The notes under the pieces were generated by a model that worked only from the letters and a program-made list of their open reading frames with translations, had not been told where the DNA came from and searched no databases. 64,000 nt of DNA from Perca fluviatilis (taxonomy: Eukaryota; Chordata; Actinopteri; Perciformes; Percidae). Every line of letters begins with the position of its first letter. Position 1 is the stretch's first letter. The position numbers and the translations under genes are program-made. Of this stretch, positions 1 to 11,100 are shown piece by piece. The DNA is taken from NCBI RefSeq assembly GCF_010015445.1, contig NC_053120.1, positions 9,764,114-9,828,113 on the forward strand. Direction: 5' to 3'.

Positions 1-254
1 ATATTTGATTTCCATTGTAGAAAGAATGCCACGAGTGTGTTCAGCTGTTATATCTGCCAAAGGGGAATACTTTGATGAGCCAAAAATGGAGAATACATTT
101 TGGTTTATAAATTGATTCCATGATTTCTTTTTTAACTTAAATTGTTCATTTGTTCTATTCTTTCATTTCAGAGTACAATAAGACATTGAACTGCATGAAT
201 TTCAATAAAAACCTGGAAAAAATTGGGGTGTTCTAAAACTTTTGACCAGTAGAA
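1..254 (+). mobile_element. 3' end of a Tc1/mariner-like transposon
   Basis: Frame 2 reads through positions 2-115 as the C-terminus of a Tc1-like transposase: a Glu-Arg-Met-Pro-Arg-Val segment followed by Ala-Val-Ile-Ser-Ala-Lys-Gly, then a stop at 113-115. This is the usual end of the family (R..AVI.A.GG). After an AT-rich tail, the element ends near 254 with an inverted-repeat terminus reading TTTTGACCAGTAG beside TA-rich DNA. The DDE catalytic part lies outside the window, so activity cannot be judged. Confidence 0.75.
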
Positions 255-260
255 TATATA

Positions 261-680
261 CACTACCGGTCAAAAGTTTGGGGTCACTTAGAAATTTCCA
301 TTCCAGACAGAATACCAGCTGAGATCAGTTGCATTGTTTTTTTAATCAGGGCAGCAGTTTTCAGATTACATTATGTGCTTACATAATTGCAAAAGGGTTC
401 TCGACTGTTGTAGAAAGAAGTGGCTGATCTTTAATGCAATATCTACATTGCCCATTATCAAAACCACTCATCCAATGTTCCAAAGGCACATTCTGTTTAC
501 TAATCTGATATCATTTTAAAAGGCTGACTGAGGAAACATTGGAGAACTCTTTTGCAATTATGTAAGCACATAATGTAATCTGAAAACTGCTGCCCTGGTT
601 AAAAAAACAATGCAACTGATCTCAGCTGGTATTCTGTCTGGAATGGAAATTTCTAAGTGACCCCAAACTTTTGACCGGTA
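261..680. mobile_element. Non-autonomous Tc1-like inverted-repeat element
   Basis: The left end (CACTACCGGTCAAAAGTTTG) is mirrored by the right end (CAAACTTTTGACCGGTAATA), and the arms match over about 140 bases on each side (261-400 against 541-680). A short centre lies between them and there is no long reading frame. TA-rich flanks fit TA-target Tc1 insertion. It lies directly beside the Tc1 tail at 1-254, so one probably inserted next to the other. Confidence 0.8.
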
Positions 681-756
681 ATATATAAATTACATGTAAT
701 GTAATATATGTATATATACTGTGTTGAACAGCACTCCTGTGAACTAAACAATTTAC

Positions 757-1720
757 CTTGTACAGTTTGTGCTGTTGGTTACATCTGGCTGGTGACTGGA
801 GTCATCAGTTGACACCTCAGACCTTGTCCTTTTGACTGGTGTGGATCTCGTCCTTGGAACCTCACCTTTGCTTCTCCTGTTGTTAACTTCTCCAGCACCA
901 TCATTTGTGCTGTCTGGTTCTGTCTGGCACCCGATCTCTGTGGTTCGTTTATGCTGAAACAGAACAGGAATCTGTTTTTCGAAAATAATTGTGTTATAAC
1001 TAGTAGAGATGCCCAGATCAATGTTTTATTCGCCACCGATTGCCGGACCATATCGGTCGATATATCGTTTAGTTTTGTTTTGCTATCAGCCGACCTTGAC
1101 TGTATAAAGCTACAGTATATGTCCGTTTGACTGTTTGTAGTGTATTGGGATCTCCGCCAGTTGGCAGCATACAGGTTATAGCCTACGTGCTGTGTGAATG
1201 AGTAAAGAATCACAAAAAGTCAATCTTGTTTTTCTTATTCCAACATGCTTAAAGTCCGTTCAATCGACAGAGCATGTAGCCTACAAAGAGCTCATCGCAG
1301 GAGCAATGCAACATGCGAGTACACTAGTATATTTCTAGAAGGACATTTGATATAATGTACCGCGGTGCCTACATACCGATTGTGTGAATTAATCAACACA
1401 TATTTCTACATGCTAGAAAAGCTAAACAAAAAAATAAAATCGGGTGCTCTGTTAAAGTGGTTTGTGTAAAAGGTTACCTGGTGTTTAGGTGCTGCTTTGG
1501 ATGCTGGTTCAGCCTTCATTTTCCTTCCACTCGCCGCGGATAGCTTAAGAAACTCGCTATGCTTCGCCGGGTGACGCGTGTTCAAATGCCTTATTAGATT
1601 TGTTGTGCAGAAATTTTTTAACTTGTTTCCCCCACGAGGTATCGTGTTTTTGCATACATTGCAGATGGCAAATTTTATATTTTTCTCACACACTTTGAAA
1701 AAGTTCCACACCGCCGACAT
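757..1720 (-). CDS. BED zinc-finger (ZBED/hAT-derived) gene, first two exons
   Basis: Exon 1 (1720-1478, 81 codons) starts with Met-Ser-Ala-Val-Trp and carries a full BED finger. Cys-x2-Cys is followed by Ile-Pro-Arg-Gly-Gly and then Thr-Thr-Asn-Leu-Ile-Arg-His-Leu-Asn-Thr-Arg-His, so the metal ligands are C2 and H-x4-H. A GTAACC donor follows. Exon 2 (953-757) has a CTGTTTCAG acceptor, a GTAAAT donor and a polar Thr/Arg-rich sequence. BED fingers bind DNA in hAT transposases and in domesticated ZBED proteins. Any dimerisation or transposase domain would lie to the left, where the window shows only Tc1-like DNA. The GC-rich stretch 1721-1870 could be its promoter. It may be a host gene or a hAT remnant; the intron between finger and linker is compatible with a host gene. 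Confidence 0.6.
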
Positions 1721-3573
1721 GTTTTGTTTTGTTTCCGTAGCGTGTCGCGCGCCTGAGATACCACACGTGCAGCTCCTGGCCAGTGAACGAGGTGAGAGGC
1801 GGGACTAAACTACACACGCGCACGCGGTTGTTGCTTTCATCCGCTTGGGCGAGAGTGTATCGGGATTTTACCATGGAGTTTAGTTTGTTCAGTTTCGGTT
1901 TGTTAATACATCCGTGATGCCAATCAATCGAGGGCAGATCAGCCGGGATTCAACCACTAGGGCACGCGATACGTCTACTTCTAATGTAGAATTAAAATAC
2001 TTTGCACTAAAATGTCAAGATTTGGACCTGAATCCATCAACAACACTAGTAAATCCCCATATTCATTGGTGTTGGATTTTAGTTACTCTCTGTAATGAAA
2101 CAAAAAAAAAACATAACAGAGTCAGATCCACCCTTTAGATTATGTCAGATCGGTAGCCAATTAGAACGTCAAACGCAATACAAGCAGGATTGTAAACCAA
2201 TGAAAATCGAGAGTGGGCGGGTGCTTTGTTGTTGTGGTTGACGGTTCACTTCCTGCTTTACCTTATAGCGTGACATAGACATATAGTGTGAAATAAACTG
2301 CGGGGGTAAAAGGAGAGAAGAAACCGAAGACCTGGCAGCAAAGTAGGTATTTTACAAATAATTTCTCATTGCTTTTTCTGTAAAGATTATTTAACTGTAG
2401 CCCGTCTGTATATACAGTGTGAGTAAACCAAAAAGAAAATGTGTTAATCTGAATTTAATGTGCACACCCTCTGCTGCTCACAAGACTGTGGCATGTGATA
2501 TCGATTAGAGAATCGCACACTACAGTCCTGTTTCAGCTGATGGACTGCCAGGCATATGGGTCAGGGTATGTGTGTTGTTAATTTTATTTTGATACGCTCA
2601 CTTTGGATAGATTCAGAACTTAAGTTTGTCATATATTTGATTGAATACCTCGATTTCGACGACCACAACATCGAAGTTTAAAAATGTGAGGAGTGGGATG
2701 ATATTTTAGAGGCGACTAGAACGTTTTGAGTGAAGTTTTCGGTTGATATCCAGAGCAAACTGGAAGGCATTCACTCAGCATTTTACTAACAATATTTCAT
2801 AACAGCAGTGCTTTATTCCATTTATCTCCATTGCACTGGCCATGTGAAGTTCATGTACTGTAAATCTTAAACATCTTAAACAGTCCAAAATGCAAAAATA
2901 TAAAATTGACTGTGACATGACAGAAAAAAGCAGCAAATCATTACCATCCTTAGATGCTGAAACTGGATATTTATCTTTTTTTGCTATCAAAATAGTTGCA
3001 GATAAAGTCTCTGTGTGCCGATGAATCGAGCAGCTTCATATTACATGTTAAATGGACGTTTTGAAGTGTTTTGCATTCCAAATGTGTAATATCTGAAAAT
3101 AAAATGTGCCTATATTTGAATGTATCCAAATTTAAGATGCCATAACCAAACCAAACCAATGTGAATTTTCACACATGGAATGCTGTTCCACATGTGATGA
3201 ACATGAGAATATGTTTGACCTATGATAAAGTCACATGTCATTTACCTGGTCAAATAAAAGCAAGCCTATGTGCAAAGTTGTATACAAGAGGCAAATGAGA
3301 AAAAAACTTTTTTTATAATTATGTGAACTGACCCATTTACCTGTCCAATAACCAAATAGTAATTTCTAGTGATATCTATAAACTGTCCAGCTCTAATAAG
3401 CTTGTGTTTTGTTTGTTTTTAATGATGGTAGGTGTCCTGTTGGATGAGACCTCCAACACACCCAGACAAAGTGGAGTTTATAGATTTCTCTGCCATCAAA
3501 AGAAGACAAAGCAGCAGTAAACCATTGAATTTCCACCCTGGACTGAATCCTCTCTCCAAGAGGCGGAATAAAC
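1721..3573. other. Region between the BED gene and HPS3
   Basis: 1721-1870 is rich in CpG (GTGTCGCGCGCC and ACACGCGCACGCGG) and lies just upstream of the BED-finger start, so a promoter there is plausible. 1900-3400 is AT-rich with no exon that could be recognised. 3430-3573 directly precedes the HPS3 start codon and is probably its 5' untranslated region. The ATG context there (AAACATGG) has A at -3 and G at +4. Confidence 0.4.
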
Positions 3574-6500
3574 ATGGTGCATGTCTACAACTGCCATCCT
3601 TTCGCCTCACAGCAGATAGTACAGGTAGGGGGAGCCTGGATGATACTGACAAGTTGTTTTTTCAATGCTAATCACCACTGATCATCCAAATTCTATTGTT
3701 TTGTGTCTGTATCAAGCTAATTTACCTTCCCTCTCTGTGTCTCAGGTGGAGCAGGAGCCTGGACTGGTCTGCTGTGGAGGTGGTGTCTTGTTCGTGGTGG
3801 CTGCTGGTGGATGCAAGGTTACTTTAAATATGTATATTTTTAAACCATAGTTATCCTGTTTTTGGAATTTATTTGTGTGACAAGAAAAACTAAACCCTCA
3901 TTGATAAAACCTATTATACCTCATTAAATTGATATTCCAGAACTATTGAAAAGCTAATATTATTCCTTATATACAGTATTAGTCTATATTTACGATCTTC
4001 CACTTCCGGGTTTGCTCCGTTGCACACTGCAAATTTCGCCGTATGTCCTTCTTTTCGTCCGGATGTCCGTTACCTTCCGCTTTCTTTGTGTTAGAATTTG
4101 AATAATAGAATGGTTAACTGCTCCTCAGATCTCTGCAGGGTAAATCCAGACAGCTAGCTGGACTATCTGTCCAATCTGAGTTTTCTGTTGCACGACTAAA
4201 ACAGCGTTTGAACGTACACATGCTCCACCAAAACAAGTTCCTTCCCGAGGCTATTTTGAGCTCCTTAGTGCCACCCAAAAGGACTGTGATTGGTTTAAAG
4301 AAATGGCAATAAACCAGAGCACGTTTTTCTCCCATCCCAGAATGCTGTGTGGACTAGCCAGACCCTCCTCCGCAGCGCTGTGGAGGAAGGTCTGGCAATG
4401 CGAGACTAATACAGTATCAGTGTAACCTCATAAATAACAGACCTAAATGTCTGCAGATTGTGGGAATACTCATGAGTCACAGCGCTCATCAGTTTATCTT
4501 AATTCTTAAGAGATTACCTTTGGAGATGAAAGGTTTCTGCAGCATACTGACCACGTTGTGATGTGTTGAACTCAACCAAGGTGGAGGCCTACAGTGTGGA
4601 GCAAGAGGGCTGCCCTTTCATCTGTCGCTTTGCCACCATGGGCACTGTGAAGAGCATCCAGCACAGCAAGATTGGTAAAAAAACAAAACACAAACTCTCT
4701 GTCATCCTCTGTCTCTCTGCAACAGCAACTACAACAAGTATCGATATATTCACCTGTAGCAGTTTATTTGTTTGAGCAAGGGAAGCTGGCAGCAGTCGTG
4801 GTTACAGTGTGAGTTAAGAGAGAATTACATTTTAACATGCTTGCTTTGTTTTCCTTTCTACCTCCCTCCCGACATCCAGGAGATTATCTGGTGACCATAG
4901 AGGAAAAGAACAGCGCCACCTACCTGAGAGCCTACACCAACTGGCGCTACCAGGTACACACTGACCAGCTTAGCTTTCTCACAAGTACTTTATATCATAG
5001 TGTTATGAAATGTAAGGACACCCTATTCTTTTTCTTTCTGTCTTTGATCTGATTTCAGATAAAGATTTGTGATCTTAATTTAGACCATATTATCACTTTG
5101 ATGTGATCTAAACTAGGGAGTAGAATAAAACATAAAGCAGCTTTTATTAAACAAAAAATAAACTAGAAAGCAATTTATCTATGAGGGAAAATTGCCTGTG
5201 ATTATAATCAGGTACTCTATTGTGGCATTAACATTAAACCTGGTTTACTAATGTGTGTGTGGAAATATACCAAAGACAAATGAGCTTTTTTATGCTATGA
5301 ATTCAATGAATGTCTGAATATGAAGTTTTAAAATGATGTTTGATCTGTATATCTACTGCAATATTAACATCTTTACTCCATGTATTTTTTTTATGTACTT
5401 ATTTCTTGCTTTCTATTCAGGCGGAGGGGAAGGCTCGTGTCGGGGTGCGTTTGTTGGGCCACTTGCTGCGTGGAGCGTCTGTGCAGGGCGGAGTGCAGAT
5501 GGAGATCATTGAGATCCCTCTGTCCACAGAAGTCCATTTTTTTTTTTTTTTAGGGAACCAGCAGAGACTATGCAGCTTCCCTCTGTAGACTTTGTATAGA
5601 TTATCTTAATTTAAAAACTGATTCTTACTTTCTTAACATGATGCAATTATATAATAAATTATTCCTGTAATTTGTTGGAGAGGGACGTAACACAGTGAAG
5701 GATTATTCTGAAGTGTAAATCGTTGTATTATTAGTTAAAGAGAGAAGAGCTGTTTGATTTCATAGCAGAGGCAGGCAGGCGGGATTACCTAAAATATTGT
5801 TATTGGTTAGATCATATGTTCAGACCTACTGAGGCAGGATGAGGTCACCATTTAAGAAACACTGTTACAGTTTAAAATTAAAATGTCCATTTCATTATGT
5901 CTTTAAGCCTTCAAACGGTATTAAAATATCATATGTGGTACATGTATTAGAGAGAGTTAATCTCTCCTATAAAGCATGCTTTGTCATTGTCACTTATCCA
6001 CTACTACCTAGTGGGCTCTTATTGAAACAGTAAATGTTGCAGTAGCTTAATGTTTGTTTCTTTCTCTGGACCCCCCTCCCCTTGCAGAATCAGAGTCAGC
6101 AGATCCCTCAGAGCACCTGGCCGAACTCTCAGCAGAGCTCCAGTCAGAGTCAAGGTAACTCATGGAAAGTAACACACAATCGTAAACACATTTTCAGGCA
6201 AAGACTCATTTTGTACCAAAACTTGTATAAAGTGTATACTTTGTTAACTGGAGAGGGGTATTCCAGTTACCAAAAGAAAAAACTCTCCAAGTGTATTACC
6301 TGTGTAGGCTCTATATATTAAGAGTCCTCACATAGATAATAGTCTCCAAGAATGTGAGACAAAATGAGTTCTCTATGTAATTCCATCATTATGTGTAACT
6401 GTACGTCATTAAATCACTGGTGCCTTTGTACTGACCTTAAATGTGAACAATGTGCTTGTAAACAAAGCATATTACTGTATGACTAGTGTTGCAGGAGGTA

Positions 6501-8116
6501 AGGGGCTGTGATGAAAGAAAAAATGTCCTCTTTGCTGACTCTTCCGTGGTTTCCTGCTCCGACTGATCCGTCCTTTCTTTGTTTTTAGGTCAGACCTTAA
6601 GTTCAAACCAAAATTGCCTGGATTTTGAACGCTCAGTTATCCTGCATCTTCAAAAAATCAAGCCTAAAAAGGTACTTCTTTTTCACTTTTACTTTCTGTT
6701 GTTTTTGGTTTTATTTTCCTCATAGTTCAATTCTGTATCTGCTTCACAGTCTTACTAATAAATAACACCCATACTAACTGTTCTGATATTTGGTTTCTCT
6801 TGTTGAGTATGTGCATAATCCAATTTTTATCAGATACTGTTATAAATTAAAGAAGAAATATCAGTCCTATAGTCACATTGTGTTTTCAACTTTCAACTCA
6901 TTTTGTTGTTGTTGCTGAAAACCTTTAAACAACTGACATATGTTAGTGATCATCAGTTACAACAATTATAAGTTGGCAGTATGTACTGTACCTGGAACAA
7001 AAGACAAATAGAGGGAATATCCTAAGTAGTTTTTGATAATTTCAGAAACGTGAGACTCTGAAGTTCAAACTTCTGATATTGATATTGTCTGTGGCTTGGT
7101 TCCTTTGACACCTCCTCTGCCCTGTAGGTGGCGCTGTGTGGAGGGTATGTGGCGGTGCATGCGGAGCTGGAGGTGCTGGTTCTTAAACTGGATTCATCCT
7201 GTGAACAGAATACCTTGGACGAATCATCAGACCCAAAGAAAAGTCAGTGTTTGTTGCCCTCTGTAATGATTGATGCCATCTCTGCATGTTTTTGGGGTAT
7301 GTTTAGGTTACAGACTGTAAGTCAGTGACGTAACTTTTAGGTTTCTGAAAAGACATTTTGGGTATTGCATTGGGGTTTACTACTGGCGGCAGTTTTTGTC
7401 TGTTGCGGATCCAGAAAATCCAATTTTGGGGCAAAGGGACGAGGCCTCAGTGGAGCTGAGGTTGGACCAGGAAAGTGGCAACCACCACTGCTGAATGTGA
7501 TTGGTTGAAACACTCCAAAGGCACCCCGAAACAAGCTTCATCATAAATTATTTTCAAAATTGATGCCATGAAGCACATATTGAAAGAGGTGAAATCAGCT
7601 TTGAGACCTTAATGTCTTGTGGAATTTTTTTTTTGACTTTCGAGAGAGAATTTCACTTCACACCTTCACAAGAGCTTTATTGTGGCGGAACACACAACAG
7701 TCATTTGTGATGCGTTTGTCTGTGTACTTATGTATGTGTGTGCGTGCAGCCGATCATCTAGAAGACCAGGCTGACTTTCTGGTCCTTCAGAGACACCAGG
7801 AGTTGCTCGGTGATCGAGCTAAAGACTGTGACATCCCTGTCAGCATTGAAAAGACCGGGCTGGAGGACAGTACAGGGCAATACACGCTGTCATATGTTCT
7901 CTTCAGGTGTGTGCGTATATTTCTAAAAAACAGTTTAGCCTTTAGATCTTTACAGTGAGCGTATTGTTGCTATGTGAGGCGTATTTTAACTTGTGTCACT
8001 TCTCTCTTGCAGGCGTTTTACTCCAGATTTCTTCCAGGGCTGCAATGTGGAGGAGACTCAACTCCACTCCCTACAGCTCTACCCGCTGTTCACCAGTCAG
8101 TACACCAATACAGTAT

Positions 8117-8159
<43 letters not shown>

Positions 8160-11100
8160 TCAGTATAAAAGCAGCATCTTGTCACAGGATTGGGATTACT
8201 ACTCAATGTATTCCCTGTATGTCAGAACAACTTTTGATCAAACCATAAATATATTCTGGACAGTTATAACGTAATTTAACTCCAATGAGCTGCCTGCTCT
8301 GTTGCAGCAAAGCCCTGCATAGCATTCACTGCAACTCCATCCACACCTTCAAGATCTGTTTTTCTAAAGAGAAATCCTACCAGTTTACATCAGTGCAGTT
8401 TCCCTTCTTTCAGAAGTTTAAAAAAAATTAACATCCTGAAAAAAATCTGAATAAGGCTGATTGCTACCCCAATTATCAGTACAATCACACATAATTCTAG
8501 GATATTCATAAAACATTGGGCTTGATTTGTAAATCGCAATCCGTGGGTGGCTAAGCCAAGCAGAACAGTTAAGCTTCTTCTCTTAAAGTGAAAGTTGGTT
8601 AGTAATGGAAATAGGTGAACTTATGTGATTTTCATTTACTGGCAAAACAAGATTTTAAAGCTCCATTGTGTAATTTTTTTGAGTTGATATTTGTTTGTTT
8701 TTTAGCAAAAACTCCTTTTTTCTTTCACAAATATGTGCTCATTCATGTGTAATTACTTCCACCAAGTAATCAAAGTATTCTCGTACGCGTAGAATCTGCC
8801 ATTCAGAATCATTCAGAATACATGTGAGCGACTCGCGCAAATGACGGCCACAATGTAGCGCCTCCATCTTTAAAATACATTAGCCAAAGAGGGACATACC
8901 TCCGTATTTTGCGCTTTTCACTCAGTGGCACTGACTTTGACGAATGCCAGGGAGGGAGGGGGAGAAGATTACTTGCGACTGCAGGCAGATTTGAAGGAAG
9001 TTAAAAAGAGAATTAAAACGACAAGGCAACAAGATCAAAGTTAATATTCAAATGGCTTTTCCAAGATGGAAAGAGCTCATAAGGAGCAAGGATTTAAAAA
9101 GGACACCGAAGTTGCCTGCTTTCTCCTCGAGAGGTAATTCTGCCTATTTGTGTAAATTCAAAGTTTTATAGTTGCTACTTTGCGGGCTAACTATAGCATG
9201 GTTGTGCATAGCGCTAGAACGACGTCTAGGATACTTTTCATCGTGTCAATGATGAAAAAGGATTGTCTACCTTGTCACATAAACGTAATCTTATGTGTTG
9301 TGATTTCACACACAGCTAGAACTAGAACAGCTGCTTGTAAACGATTGAGATACTAAGAGCTAATTTCGGTTTCATTGACATTGTTCATACTGCTCAGAGA
9401 AATATATTGAACACACAAACCTCTGTTGCTTCTCTCCTACGCTGTAAATATTGTCTTACACTATTAATCTCGTACAATATACAGAATAACGATAGTAGTG
9501 ATACTTTACTAACATTAGCTTGCATATGTTTGGGAACCTGATAGCTGATGTTAGCAATGAAATGCTACCAAAATAACGTAAAACTATTATTACATTGGAA
9601 GGAACACTCACGGACGAAGTCGTCACTAATTTCAGGTTCGGCCACCGTAGGAGTTAGAAAGCGCTCGGAATTGGGGGGGGCTAGAAAGTAATATTCAGTT
9701 GGTTGTCATATACAATTTCACCGCTAGATGGGGGAAATTCTTACACAATGTAGCTTTAAGGTTTTAGGACTCCATAACAGACACAATAACTGTGTAGATG
9801 AATTGGTAACCACAACATTGTTCACTTAACTCCATCAAAGCTCTGGACAAAGCTTTTAAGTGGACCTTGACTGTTTTGGTCAAACTTAGTTTCTGCTTCT
9901 GTCTTTCTCTCTCTCCAGGTAACCAGTCAGTGTATCTGGAAGAACCAACCTGTGTGTTCTGCTTCTTCTCTCTCCCCACCGCCGGCTACCTGTACAGTCT
10001 GAAGGGTGGCGTCGAGCTTCTCTCAGCCTATCAGTATCCAGAGAAGGTCCTGGAGGCGGTGCTAACAGACCATCTGTTGCACGTCATAACAAAGTAAGTC
10101 TGCAGTCTGATTTTGATACGGAAAGCAGTTCGTCTTCACTGAATCGCAGTTTGTAAAAAAACATTCCCATCCATGTCTGGACAAATGATTTAAAGTAACG
10201 TTGAGTTATTCAAGATGGAATATGTTTACCACTGTAGTCTGAAGATTGGTGTTTGGCATTTAAGTAAGTTTGTATCTTGATTTATGTGTGTGTCTGATAG
10301 GAATGCATTGCAGTGTTTCACAGTGCGCTGTTCAGCAGTAGCAGCCAGGATTAAAGACCCCTACATCGACACCACCATCAAGGTATAAGCCTAACCTTAA
10401 AACTTTGTGGCCTCTTGGTTCATTTACAGAATGGTTCAGTCTCGTGTGTGTGTGTGTGTGTGTCTGTGTCTGTGTGTCTGTGTGTGTCTGTGTCTGTGTG
10501 TGTGTAGGCCTGTCCGCCCTGCAGCCTGGAGGTGTGCGCGCTCAGGATGCAGCTGTTTATCGGTCTGCGCTCATTGTGTGTCTACGGCCGCCATGTTATC
10601 CTGCTCTCCACCGCCGACGCAGAGACACCAGAAGAACCAGAACGCACCACACATCGCAGAGGCCTGTAAGTCACACAAATGTATAAGAATAATAAATCAT
10701 ACACCTTTCAGTTTGAAAAGCATCAGACACCTCCCTGCGGGTACCAGACAACTTTATGAGCCCTGGTTTTGTGTGTGTGTGTGTGTGTGTGTGGGCATAC
10801 ATGCATTTATAAACCTGTTTACTGTGTGTGTATGTTATTTTAGCGAGTTGAAAGAACACACCTTGCTGACTGGTATTTTCCTGGCGGTGGGAATCGATCC
10901 CGCAACCACGCCGGCTCTGGAGAGCCTTCTATCACGCCCCTTTCTGTAAGACAAACCCAACCCCCAACCCTAAACCCCACCACAACTCAGTTGTCACTTC
11001 TAGGCCAAGCTGCAATGCCAGGACACCATGGACATACTCCCCTTATCAGATGATTGCCTACCGAGTCCTCATATCAACCCTTATTTAAAAGGGAAACCTC

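Noticed and set aside
8096..8112. Alternative exon 10 end at 8112 (GTATGA donor)
   Set aside because: It would put exon 11 out of frame. The GTCAGT donor at 8096 gives phase 1 and restores the CFFSLP-containing frame.
8300..8330. TGTTGCAG acceptor followed by a short frame, taken at first as an HPS3 exon
   Set aside because: It does not match HPS3 and contains a stop. The exon at 9919 follows exon 10 in correct phase.
10845..10950. Possible extra HPS3 exon or tRNA gene (GATCGATTCCCACC on the minus strand)
   Set aside because: Flanking exons 13 and 14 already join in phase and match human HPS3. The B-box-like motif has no matching A box or cloverleaf.
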